Source of the DNA: Phoronis australis
Taxonomy: Eukaryota > Phoronida > Phoronidae
Assembly: GCA_002633005.1 (NCBI GenBank)
Contig: NMRA01000034.1
Span: 5,406 to 69,405 of the forward strand
Reading direction: 5' to 3'
DNA length: 64,000 bases
In this document: positions 12,061 to 24,100 of the stretch, piece after piece
Numbering within the stretch: position 1 is the stretch's first letter
Layout of the letters: every line of letters starts with the position of its first letter
Notes under the pieces: generated by a model
The model's input: only the letters and a program-made list of their open reading frames with translations
Told to the model about the DNA's origin: nothing
The model's database searches: none
Position numbers and translations under genes: made by a program

Positions 12061-12687
12061 CGGTAATTGTAAGAGAGTTCAAAGACGGGTGGCTTTGAAC
12101 TCGCAACGAAAAGAAATTCAGGTTGATTTGAATTCTAATCGTCTCATTTGTCAAATTCGGGTATATCATCTGTAACTGTCTACAATAAAGCAAAAGCCTT
12201 TTAAAAAAATGTTTCCGCTAGGCACGCGCTTCAAGAGGAACAGAAACCGCAAAACGCGATTGTTTGGCAAAATGTTTATTAGGAAAGAGGTGAGGTGGAG
12301 ACGTATTTTTAACTACATTCATCAGCCACTTCATTTCGTATTACTACTGAAAATAAACCGAGTTGTAATAATTTGAACAAGCTGAAAATGCCATTCATTT
12401 GGCGATGGGTGCAATTTGGGGCTGAGTTGCATAAAACGCTGAGCCGTATGAATAAGCTCGATTGCCTGACTATGCCCATTTTGACCCGTTTTGTCTATTT
12501 TTGCGAGTTAGGTCACTTTTATCCCTTTCAATATATTTTCACTCGATAAGGCGGTTTGGTTCTCGAGGCTGTACAGAAATTTTAAGTCTATTCTGGATCT
12601 TGAAGCATCTAGGCCTATCTGTAGTAACTTAAGTCGACGGGTTGTGACAACATTCGGATTAGTTACAGCCCATTGAGGTTGAGCTAG
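12061..12687. other. Intergenic, nothing recognised
   Basis: No gene, RNA or clear repeat was seen. Confidence 0.35.
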
Positions 12688-14734
12688 CAGTTGCGGATCT
12701 ACGGGGGGGGGGGGGTTCAGGGGGTTTAAANAGGGGGAGTTCACTCTGAAAATATATTTTTTGCACTGTAAATTGCTGAGTCTTCGTGGCTCATCGGCAA
12801 AACACGTGGAGATCAATTGTGCGCGCGTTTCCGTCGACACTTCTGAAGTAGCCACGCATTTTAGATGGATCCACCGCTGAAAGAGCAGTTCTATAGCTGA
12901 TTTCTTTAGGTAACTAGCTTCCTTACTCTAATATATGTTTTGATTTGATTAGGGGAAATACTGTGGTGCCGCAACCCTGATAATCAGGCGAATTGACATG
13001 CAACGTTTTTACCTCATCTGTCATGCCGTGTCATTCTATTACACTCCACACGTTTGTAACTCGAATTTGACTAATGTAGGCCTATAGTAAAGTTGTCTTG
13101 CGCAATATCATACAGTATACATGTACATGTAATATTTTAAAAAAAGGAATGACCAAGGGGGCACTCACATTCACAAAGTGACCGCATTCGCGAACAGTGT
13201 ACAGTACCAGAAATTGCGAGGAGGCTGTTCTTTCACAACAAAGTCTTGCGAGACTCGTGCGATGTTCAATAGGTCTCCTAAGGAGCCCTAGTTCCGACCT
13301 CAACACCTACCTTCTCTCTACCTGCAATAAGCACACACTGCCGTCTTCTATACTGGGAATTTCCGCAGAAAGGCCCACCCGATGAAACGTTCATGCCCAT
13401 GGGCATTTATTTGATGTTAGTACTTCGAGTTCCAAGCGTTCAGACATTGGGACGTTTATTTAGAAAATTGCAAGTGATGCAAATAGGTCCTGGGATACAT
13501 CGTCAAGGTCTGAAGTAGTCCATGATGAACAGATCAAATTTAGTTGTGCTTGTTAGTCTTTTGAATGGACTTGGCAACCTCAAGGGTCTTAGTGCCAACT
13601 GAGCTGAGAAACGAGATGCTGACATTGTAGAGGCCTACAAGCTCATTGACACAGCAGTTGACGAAGTGTAAGCGTTGGGAACAAACATCGAAGATATCTG
13701 GGTAGAATGGTTCCAAGACGAGCAAACCGTTGGATCCGATATACAGATTCCTCGGCAGTCTAGACAACAGAAGGCAAGGACTAACGTATGGGTAACCACT
13801 GGGGATTAAAAAGTATCTAGAGAGAAGTTTTCAATCCAAAATTTTTTGCTTAGTACACTTTAGGTCTCGCGACGGACCAGGCCAGCTTGATTTGAGTTTC
13901 ATATAGTACCTCGGCGAACTAGTCTTGTGATTTTTTACCAAGGTGTGCTTTGTAAAACTATTTATCTCAGCCAGTGCTGTTTGGTCCCGCGACAGATCAA
14001 CTATTTTTATAGGGATAATAAGCACAGGTGCACTCTCAGTGTACATCTGGTCCCTCTGCTAACTGGTCCAGTATATCTTTTCACCACTGTGCACAGGATG
14101 TTTTGGTTTCGTGAAACTGTTTTCAGATGATTTGTTTCCTGATACATTTGACGTTTTTCAATTGTCAACGCGATTCAGTTTAATAAAGTGATACTTAATT
14201 ATTTATTGTCGCTTTTAATAATATACTTTGAGCTGAGAGCACCATCGTTCGCCAGTTTTTCTCGTAACGAGACAGAACACATGTTTATTTCCGGATTAAC
14301 AGTACAGGTCTTCGTTCCTAAACAACTTGAGGCTGCTGTTACGCGATCATCTGATATTCAAGCTTTTACGCCCCGTCGGTGCTCCTTATGCTCTTGAATA
14401 TTTGGACGTTGTCTAAGCCCCTGTATACACACCCCACTTTTTCGTATGCTAAAAAGGTGTGTGTAAGCAGATGTTCCAACAAACATTTTTGCTGGAGGCG
14501 TGACTCATACCCAGATGTGCACAATATAGTTTTACGAAACTTATGAGCCAAGTTCATGTGATGAAATCGAGAAGGGTTTTAAATTATCTTTAAAAAACTC
14601 CAGAGACATGTTAAGTGCCAGAAACTTACCAGGATGTATGGAAAAATCAATATTTGGCTACAAAAACACGCGCCTAGGATTCGACCTTTGCGCGAATTCT
14701 AAACCCCCTTACTGAAAACGTAGATCCGCCACTG
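12688..14734. mobile_element. hAT-like non-autonomous DNA transposon
   Basis: The left end is cagttgcggatctacg at 12688. The right end is the near-perfect inverse cgtagatccgccactg ending at 14734. Both are flanked by the 5-base direct repeat gctag (12683-12687 and 14735-14739). CAG...CTG ends with GGCGGATC are typical of hAT elements, and some hAT subgroups make 5-base duplications. Just inside, ttcagggggttt and aaaccccctta are also inverted. A G-run and an N at 12731 mark poor sequence. Small open frames inside show no transposase domain. Confidence 0.65.
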
Positions 14735-15100
14735 GCTAGGTAGGTATTGCGGTTCGAGATAAGAGGATCGAATTTGTAACCAGTGCCAATGTGGCGTTGT
14801 CAAAGACGACGTCCAGCTTACCTTAACCTTAGATCAGATTTGAGTAATCGACTGAATGCCAACTTTATGTCTTTTAATGATGAGAAAAAATTTTTCCCTT
14901 TGATGATAGGTGTCAATGTGCGAGATCTGCGATTGATCGCCAGGACCTGCTTTTAGCGAAAAGGGGTAGTAGTATTTTAGTCATGTAAGTGAATCATTAG
15001 TAATTGTGATTATTGTACTTTTAAGTATACGTTTGGTCTTGAACGTGTCTGAAAAGCAAAACATTTTTATCTGTACGTACGTTATTTGAACAGCTGTTTG
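14735..15100. other. Intergenic, nothing recognised
   Basis: No feature was seen apart from the gctag target repeat at its left edge. Confidence 0.3.
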
Positions 15101-15109
15101 AAATATAAC

Positions 15110-15480
15110 AGCATATGTTCTTTACTACGCAAATAATAAATACTCTATTTTCAAAAGTCAAAATATTGATGTCTACTTGCCTGTATTCCTTACTTTTTAA
15201 GGCGAACTTTGGAAAAGTGCGTGAGGTTGTCGTACTTGTGGACGCCTTAACTTTTTCAGAATTGAAACAGTCATCTGAATTATTTTTGGATGAAAATTGT
15301 AACTGGAAAGACATAAAGCCTATCTTGCCCATTTCTTATTCCAAAAATATCTGAAAGATAGATGGCTCGAGTTAAGACTGTTAAATAGAATTGTATCCAA
15401 AAATTCTTTCTTGGGAATTATTCACGTCAAAGACGATATGGCATTTCTAAGAGCTATTTTCTCGCATTAAAGGATTTTAA
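15110..15480 (+). mobile_element. Possible LINE tail relic
   Basis: The frame at 15115-15354 and its shifted continuation contain KANFGKVREV, NWKDI and then WLELRLLNRIVSKNSFL. This is the word order of the poorly conserved C-terminal part of several LINE polyproteins. There is no reverse-transcriptase core and the frames are broken, so this is a weak call. Confidence 0.3.
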
Positions 15481-15867
15481 TTTTCAGTATTAGATCCATT
15501 TGCTAGAATTTTACTGCTGAGTCCCCTAAAAAGGCAGGATTCGGCGTATGCGCAATTTATAGCCATGAACGAACCCCGTATTCGTTTTTTTCTTTAGTAA
15601 AAGGTCCACAACGTCAAAAATTTAAGTCCCCCTATATTAAGACTGGGTGCGTGCATGCCGTGTGTGTAATACGCAAGCTTATGACTCAGTTTTGAAGAAC
15701 AAAAATTCATTGCGCAATACTACTGGAAACCAAAAACATCAAGGAAATCAAAGACGACCCCTCCAAGTTGATGACCAATAAGTTTGAGTTTATTTATTTA
15801 AGTACTTAAACTTCGTTTTCGATCTACGGTTTGTAAACTAAACCCAGTAATCTAGTTCCTAAGCCAA

Positions 15868-16524
15868 TAAGCAATTTATTGTCATTTGAGAACATTTAAG
15901 GGCACATTCAATGAGCTGTCCGAAATTCACCAATTTCCTTGAGAATTTATTTCAGATAGTCAAAAATCGTTAGACTTTTATATTTGGGGATCTGATGATA
16001 GATCGAATTATCCCAATATCGGCCTGCAATTAAGTTTATTGAAACATTGTCATTTCTTACAAGATTAGCTTCTAATTGTCAAAAAAATCATCTCTCAGTC
16101 AGTCCACTTTCGAAGATAAATAAACATGTAAATCAGAAACCAACAATCAAATCCATGAGCAATCCATTTACCTTGATTTAATGACTTAATTCTTTTTTGA
16201 TCCCCTGTTATGGAATTTAAACAACAAATCTTGTACCGATGTTAAAAAGCAAAGCATTTATTGTCATCTGAATTCCAAGTAAATTTTTGGGAAGTGTCCA
16301 AATTTCATCAATGTCTTTGAGGGTTATTTTAGAGAGGCAAGAAGCGTCCAAGTGCACTTTACTAATTGGGGATTGGATTATAGTTTTTTTCCATATCCAG
16401 GCTCCAACTAAATTCCCTAAATCGTCATCAGTTCTTAAAAGATTAGCTTCTAATTACCAAAAATCCCCTTTTAACCTGTCGGTTTTCGTAGATAGATAAA
16501 CATGTAAATCAGAAACCAACAAAT
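15868..16524. repeat. Diverged tandem duplication, unit about 370 bases
   Basis: Two halves (about 15868-16147 and 16250-16524) share landmarks in the same order: tttattgtcat, aagattagcttctaatt and ataaacatgtaaatcagaaaccaac at their ends. They are clearly diverged. I found no coding potential. Confidence 0.6.
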
Positions 16525-17639
16525 TCTTTGATTAAAACGGAATGTAACAAGCAATTTCCGCGGGCATGCTCACAGATTTTTACTGGTAACCGGGGGAAAT
16601 CGGAGATTGGGCATTCATAGTAAGGTGTATTTTGCTCGTTTCCGATGTACCTATAACGATTCACGAGTTTAACTTGACCTCAAACAAAAAAGCCTGAGAT
16701 ATTTGTTTACGTGTAATTTGTATAATTTGTTATATGCTATAACTAACCAACGGAAATAGTCCTTTTGTGTAATTAACAAGTAGCGATCTTCACGTTGTTT
16801 AAAATTCCTGAATCCCTTTCGATGGCGGTCACGCCTATTGTATTTGTTCACTTTTTTGGCTGTTTGGGTCGAATGTCTTGATACTGTTGTGCTGTGCACG
16901 AATGTTTTGTGTTTTTTTGATGAATTTGGAATCACAACTTCTTTCGTGAACATTAGGCAGTGTCGGATTTACATGTATAGATAGACAAAGGTACATTTCC
17001 CCCCAACTGCTCCACCGAGAGATGGTCCCGTCTGAAATGGGACACCTTATTTATGAAAGGCTAAACATCATTAAGCTTGGAAAAAAGAGTGACAGTTCAT
17101 TCCACCGTCGTGTGGTCACAGGACGGTGCAGGAAGTGACCGCTTCAACATCAAACTCGGTTGACGATTTCACAAAAAGAAACAGCAAAATAAAGGTAATC
17201 ATGTCCAACATTGGGCCCTCTCTCAGTGTGCCAACGACAACGACATGGAATGGGGACCGGTTTGTTTGAGTGACAGAGTTCATGGTACCTGTAATAGATA
17301 CATGTCCTCTTCCCCATAAATCTCAGTTTTTGTTTGACGCTCGCTGGTCAACCCTACAAACCATGTATTCTCGGCTTCTAAAGAAAGTTTTCCAAACATA
17401 GCTAAGGCTATGGGCCTATTCGCGGGAATTCTCGTCATATAATTTCTTCTTTTGCTTGCTTTAACTGGCATCAATGTAGTATTTTGGAACAGAGGAAGTG
17501 TCATTTGGCACTTTTATATTCAATTTCTACGTATTTACGTGTTTGTTCAACTTATTTGTGTAGTCAATCACCGTTTTAAACGCAAATTTTGTCCATTTGA
17601 CTAAGTCAAATCGGGTTTCAAATTCACTTTACTTCCACA
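16525..17639. other. Upstream region of the split gene
   Basis: No gene is recognised. It precedes the first exon at 17765 and may contain its promoter or an untranslated exon, but nothing specific is visible. Confidence 0.3.
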
Positions 17640-17735
17640 TAAACACGCACGTGGTTGCACAACCACACGCATACGCGCACGCATACCCGCGAACACACAC
17701 GCGTACACTCACACACGCATGCATAGGCATGGATG
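17640..17735. repeat. CA/CG-rich alternating purine-pyrimidine tract
   Basis: Imperfect run of acacgc, acgcat and acacac words. It lies 30-125 bases before the ATG at 17765. Confidence 0.7.
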
Positions 17736-17764
17736 CCGCATTTATAGAAAGTTTCAGCTAGACA

Positions 17765-18159
17765 ATGTCTTCTTTCTCTTGTTGCAGTGATGGTTTTGCA
17801 ATTGGAACGTTAGTGACGGCTGTTTTTTTTCTGCTCGGGTTCCTCTATCAGCTAAACTATATATCGATAGAGTCCCCACAGATCAAACTCAATGGAACAG
17901 CAAATACCACCAAACATCGGTCTCCACCGATCCTAGTTAATGGAACAGCAAAAGATTGGTCTCCACAGATCCTAGTTAATGGAACAGCAAAAGATCGCTC
18001 TCTTCAAGTCAAGTTCGTTTACCATACACAAGCACCCCAATGTTTGTCTTCATATTACCTCCTCTCCAGCATTGTTGGTGACCCCAAGTCATGTCGTTGC
18101 CTCGTTGTTGTGTTGTCCTACAAAACGTTGTGTACGAATAACTCTCATCCACACGTGAG
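17765..18159 (+). CDS. Exon 1: signal anchor and glycosylated stem
   Basis: It starts with ATG in the context acaATGt and ends at the donor GTAAGA in phase 2. About 130 residues: IGTLVTAVFFLLGFLY is the membrane anchor, and NGT/NTT/NNS sequons mark the stem. The run tttctcttgttgcag just after the ATG also looks like a splice acceptor, so an earlier exon joining at 17788 is an alternative. Confidence 0.6.
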
Positions 18160-21100
18160 GTAAGATACGGTGTCGCAGAAACCGAGACGGAATGTCCAAG
18201 ACCTGTGACTTACTGATTATTTTTGGAAAATGATACTTTTTTATCCCCATTTCTCCACAAAGCCACAAGGCCGGTCTCATTTTAAGATTCCCAACCAAAA
18301 TTCAGCAAATCTGTCACAGCAAATGTCACTTTGACGTTTTTGTTTATGTTCGCGTTGACAAAGGCAGCTTAACCATTGATTCTGACCCGGGTGTGATACC
18401 AGATGACGAGATGCTATCTGACTGTTAAAGATTCATCAGTTCACGAAGTTACCGAAATTTCAAATGTCGATATTTCGACATTTTAAGTTGTCTTTCACGG
18501 CAAGTATAATGAAGTATAACAAAGTACATGAAATAGACAGAAAATAAACTGAAGCCATTCATATTGTTTAGTAATTAGATGAAACGTACTGCGGACGGTC
18601 GGAACCAGACAAATTTGGTCCACACGATTCTTACTCCGATGGTTCAACGCTTAATTTGTCCCCGCTCAATATTTATTTCGTTTTTCAAATTTTACCGAGA
18701 ATTACATTACTATGACGACGCATTTATGGATGAGTGCAGAGATGCTTGCGGCGAAAAACTTTGGAAAAAGACATTAATGTGTTTAGTATGGAAATTCAAA
18801 GTGGGAAAAATTCCAGGACACATATTTTCTATGCAAGATTTAAAAACAGGCCAAAACATTATTTTTCTCTGCAGGGAAAAAATAAATACACCAAATCAAA
18901 ACTCTTACGTTCATTTCACTCTGCAAGACTAAAAAACAACTCAAAACCAAAATTTATCACGTCAGGACTGAAACAGTCAGGACCAATAATTTATCATGTC
19001 AGGACCGAAAACTCATCACTTCAGGACTAAAAATTTCATACGCATGGACTGACAATTCATCGCGCCAGAAAATGTTCATGCCAGGAGACCACGTTACCAT
19101 CCACAAACATTGACCCTTCTAAGCGATATCATCGGTACTAGATAAACTATTGCTAAGCGTTCAACAATGTCTTGCCAGATGCAGTGATATTATTGTGATA
19201 ATGAGCTTAATTTCTGTAGTCGTTTGCACAGATCACAACAGACGCCAATGCACTTTTTAACTCACTAGACTTGAATACGGCCGAGTATTAAAGAGACATA
19301 ACAGAAATACTATACATAGGCGTGCTATTAGACCATCTGGGGGAATTGGAGTATTAGTTAAGTCAACTTTGTTACAGAAATATACTGTCAAGGTTGTTGA
19401 TAAATCTCATGATGGCATAATTGGACTGCAATTTAGTAATGTGTTTTCTGATTATAACTTTGTTATATTTGTCTGTTATTTACCTCCAGAAAATTCCCCT
19501 TGGGGATGTCACCCCTGCACTTTTTATGCTCATTTGTTATGTCAGTTGTATTCCCTCGATGATGTTGATTCTGTATATTTATGTGGAGACCTTAATGATA
19601 AGATACTTGAAAGATCATGTACAGGATGTCGATGTAATCCCCAGCAGACAGTCTTTAGATGGTTCTAAAAATAGGCATGGGGATTCCTTCATTGAATTTT
19701 GTATTGACTCTAAGTTTTGTGTTCTCAATGGGCGTATATATCCCGATCAAGATAACTTTACATTCGTATCTGGAAGGGGTTCTTCCGTTGTTGATTACAT
19801 ACTTACGCATCTTGAAAATTTATCTAATTGTTTGAAATTTGAAATTTATACACCCGTAGCGTTGGTAGACAAATTTGATCTTCTGAGTGAAATTTCTGGC
19901 GTTTGCCATATGCCAGATCATTCTTTACTTGCCCTTCATTTTTCCGTACATTATAATGGCAACCTTTCTCAGTTAAATGAAGCTTGCATCGATTCCCCAG
20001 AGAGTATAAAGTTCGGTCAATTCACGTAGACTTTATGAATTCTGAAATTTTTAATACTGCTATGCGAGAATTAATTGATTCTATTTTGGTCTGCAGAGCA
20101 ACCCAAGAAAACAGTGACTGTATGTACAGTAGGTTTTGTAAGTGTATATTTGACGAGATGAACAGAAAATTATTTTGTTCTAACTCAAAGAAGGTGAAAA
20201 GGAGATTTAAATCAAGCAAACCCTATTGGTGTGCTGAATTGTCCGAGCTTTGGAAAGATGTAAGTTTAAAGGAAAAAAAAATTTGCAATGCAGCGGCTCT
20301 CGAGAAGAACGCTCTTTACTGAGACGCCAATTTCAAAATGCCAAGGTTCTATTTGATAAAGTCCACAGGAGGATCGAAAGAAAATTTTTGAGAGATCAAG
20401 CTGACCTCATAGAATCTTTAAATTTCAGTAACCCAACAGAATTTTGGAAGTACATTAAAAACTTGGGCCCCTCTTTTAGAAAGACGATACCCATGGAGGT
20501 ATACGATGACACTGGAAACCCTAATACCAATAACCAATACATGTATGTTTTTAATAAATGGAAGAACGAGTATGAATCGTTATACAATGGTCCAACTGTA
20601 AATGAGTTTGACCGGGGATTTTATGCTGATATGCTTCTCAAAAAAGCTCATCTTGAGTCGTTTAATAATCTTGACTTTGATGAAAATAGTATTTTGAATG
20701 AAAATATTACTCGCGATGAAGTAAAGCGGGTAGTGATGAAATCTAAATACAATAAAGCAGTAGGAATTGATCATATTTGCTATGAAGTATGTAAAAATGA
20801 TAACGCTATTGACCTTTTGCCTTATTTGTTCCAAATGGTTTTTCGTTACGCTATGGTTCCTAATTTATGGGCTAAATATGTTATTATGCCTATCCCAAAG
20901 GGGTCAGAGAAGGACCCGCGCGTCCCGCTGAGTTATAGAGGTATCAGCTTGTTGTCTAACGTATACAAGTTGTATAGTAGTGTATTGAACAATAGACTGG
21001 TTGAGTACGTGGAAGAAAACGGGCTCCTTGTTGATGAGCAAAATGGCTTTCGTCGTAACAGAGCATGTGTTGATCACGTCTTTGTTTTGACCTCGATTAT

Positions 21101-24100
21101 ACGTAATCGTTTGAATAACAAACAATCCACATTTGCTACTTTTATTGACATGCAAAAAGCTTTTGACTGGGTAGATAGAAATAGTTTACTTTTTAAAACG
21201 TTGGATCTTATGATAGTTGGAAAATTTTATGAATCAGTTAAAAATATTTATGCCAAAACTCAATCCTGTGTTAAGATTAATAATACCTTTACGGACTGGT
21301 TTTATACATCTTGTGGGGTCAAACAGGGAGATGTTTAATCACTTACTCTTTTTGCACTATTTATAAATGATTTGGCAAAGGAATTAAAACAGTCAAATTT
21401 AGGAATTCCTATCGGTGCTGATAATGTTTCATCCTTGTTTTATGCTGATGATATAGTGGTACTTGCCGAGAGCGAAGAAAATTTACAGGGTTTATTGAAT
21501 ATAGTTGATAAATGGTGCTCTAAATGGAGGCTAATTGTCAATCAGGAAAAAACTAATGTTATTCACTTCAAATCCAAGCATGTCTCACGTAGTTTATATC
21601 CGTTTCGGTTGGGTCGACTAGACCTAGAATATGTACCCAAATATAAATATTCAGGAATAATTATAAATGAACATTTGAAGTTTTCTGAAACTGCTAAAAC
21701 TCTATCCGAATCTGCCGGAAGAGCTTTGGGCGCTTTAATTAATAAATTTAAAACGAATAAAAATATGAGGTACAGAACGTTCACTACATTATTCAATGCT
21801 TGTGTTGTGCCTGTTAGAGATTATTGCGTAGGTGTCTGGGGCGGCTCTAGTCTACAGGATTATGATGTCATTCAGAATAGAGCCGCGCGATTTTTCTTGG
21901 GCGTTCACAAATTCGCTCCTAATCATGCTGTTATGGGTGACATGGGGTGGGAATTCCCCAGTGTTAGGCGGAAAATTGAGCTTTTGAGAATGTGGAATCG
22001 TATTATTAATTTCGAGGATGATAGACTAACCTACCGAATATTTTGGTGGGACTACACTACTTGTACTAATAATTGGTCGTCTGAAGTCTTGAGCATTTTT
22101 GAAGAATTAGGGATTTCGGATTGTTTTCATGACTTACGTTCAGTTAATCTGTCTCACTGTAAGAATATTTTACATGATTTAGCATGTAATAGGTGGTTGT
22201 TTGAAAGCCGTTCGAAACCAAAGTTAAGAACCTATGTTTTGATGAAGAATGTCTTTGAAGCTGTTCCTTACGTGCTTTTAGGCTTAACTCGGCCTAGTAG
22301 GTCAATTCTTGCTCAAATTATAACCGGAACCCTACAGATATTGGTTGAGGTTGGACGTTTTCGTTCTCTAGATTTTGATGACAGAATTTGCTGTCTTTGT
22401 CACACTGGTCAGGTCGAAACTGAACTACATTTTCTGTTTGAGTGTCCGTTATTCTTAGATGCCAGAAACACCTTTTATTGTAGAGTTGAGATTAAATATC
22501 CACGTTTCCGTGCAGAAAGCTGTGAAAGTAAATTAATCACAATCATGCAAAAAGATGTTATTAGGAAAACTTCAGTTTTCATCAAAAATATTTTTGAAGT
22601 AAGGAAAAATTATATTTATTTATGATCACTTTTATCTCGGCCTTCTCTTTCTGGTCCTCTTGCAATGCGCGTACACTTGTCTTTTCTTTTTTGTATCATG
22701 TATCTAAAGTGACTTATAAGCCCCGTGGAGGGCTGGGTGTTCCTAGTGTTTGTAACGTATTCATTGTTTAAATTCATTTGAATCACATGTCACTATAATA
22801 AAAAATGACTTACTTACTTTACTTACTTTATTAAACAGACAGAGCGGATCGTCACTGTCGAATATTGGACCAGGTCATGTGGCATGACAATTTTCTGTCC
22901 TGGCGTGATAAATTCTGATTTTGATTCTTGAATTGAAAATATGTGCCCTGAATTTATTCCACTTTGGCTTTCCATAGTTTAGGAAAAAATAGGCATCATT
23001 GGTTCTAGTCGGCGCCTGACTCCTTTTAAAACCTGCGCCTAAAAGCTGACATCCGATGGCCCTGGGTAAAAACGAAGGATCCCGACACATTTCAATTAAG
23101 ACCAGGGAGCGGGGTCGAATCTTCAGTGTACTCGAAATCGAACTCAAAATATTGTTTTTGACATTTTATGTCTTAATTTAATATGAACTCAAGATAAGAG
23201 TCTAATATTTTATGCTCGAGTACATTATGGTTTACGCAGATGAGTTTCTAGTCCACGTTTGTTACAAACTTGCATGAAAACTCGAGATTTCGAGTAAAAA
23301 CTCGAAAATTCGAGTTGAGAAACGAACTTATATATTTATTACAAGGGTCATCGAGTACAAATTAGGATCAGACAGTCATTTAGGTAAACCATTACGTAAT
23401 CGAGCACAGAGTAATAGATACTAATCTTAAGTTTGTAGTAAAGTAAAACAGAAAATGTCAAAACAAGTTTGATTTCGACTGCTTGTACACCCCGGACCCA
23501 GGCGACGCTAAAGGTAGAAATGAGAGACGGAATATGACCCATTTCAGCTAGCATCGTATGGCCTTCTTTAAATAAGGGCAATTGAACAACAAAAAACATA
23601 AGCTGGAACCAATTATGCTAGTTTTTGGTCTTGCATATATTTTACTCCCAAAATTCAACAATCCAACATCGTCAGCCAATCATTTCAGTGGCGGTCATTT
23701 TTTGTGTACGCTAGTGGGGTATATTAGTTGTGTAATGTACATATATATATTTATGTATGTATGTATGTATGTATGTATATAGCCTTTCGATAGAGTCATC
23801 TTGTTTTGTAGGTATTTCCATGTGCCCGGTACAACTTTGAACTCCGGCCGAAATTTACTGCATAGTTATACCACAAAGTACTTGACCAAAACTGGGGCAA
23901 TGTATCACTTATTCATGGATGAGGACGCCATTTTTCAAAAGACTGACCCTTCTCTTCTTAACCCAAGTGTTCGGCCGAAGGTAGATCCAAAGCTACCTAT
24001 CCTACGGCAATATGAAAACTTTCTACTCAGAATTAAACCAGCTGTAAGCACTTCTATCTATTCGACGTCGACTAATGCCAGGAGATTCAAGGAAGACTTT

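Noticed and set aside
20250-22625. Two separate host genes
   Set aside because: They are the two halves of one LINE reverse transcriptase split by a single stop.
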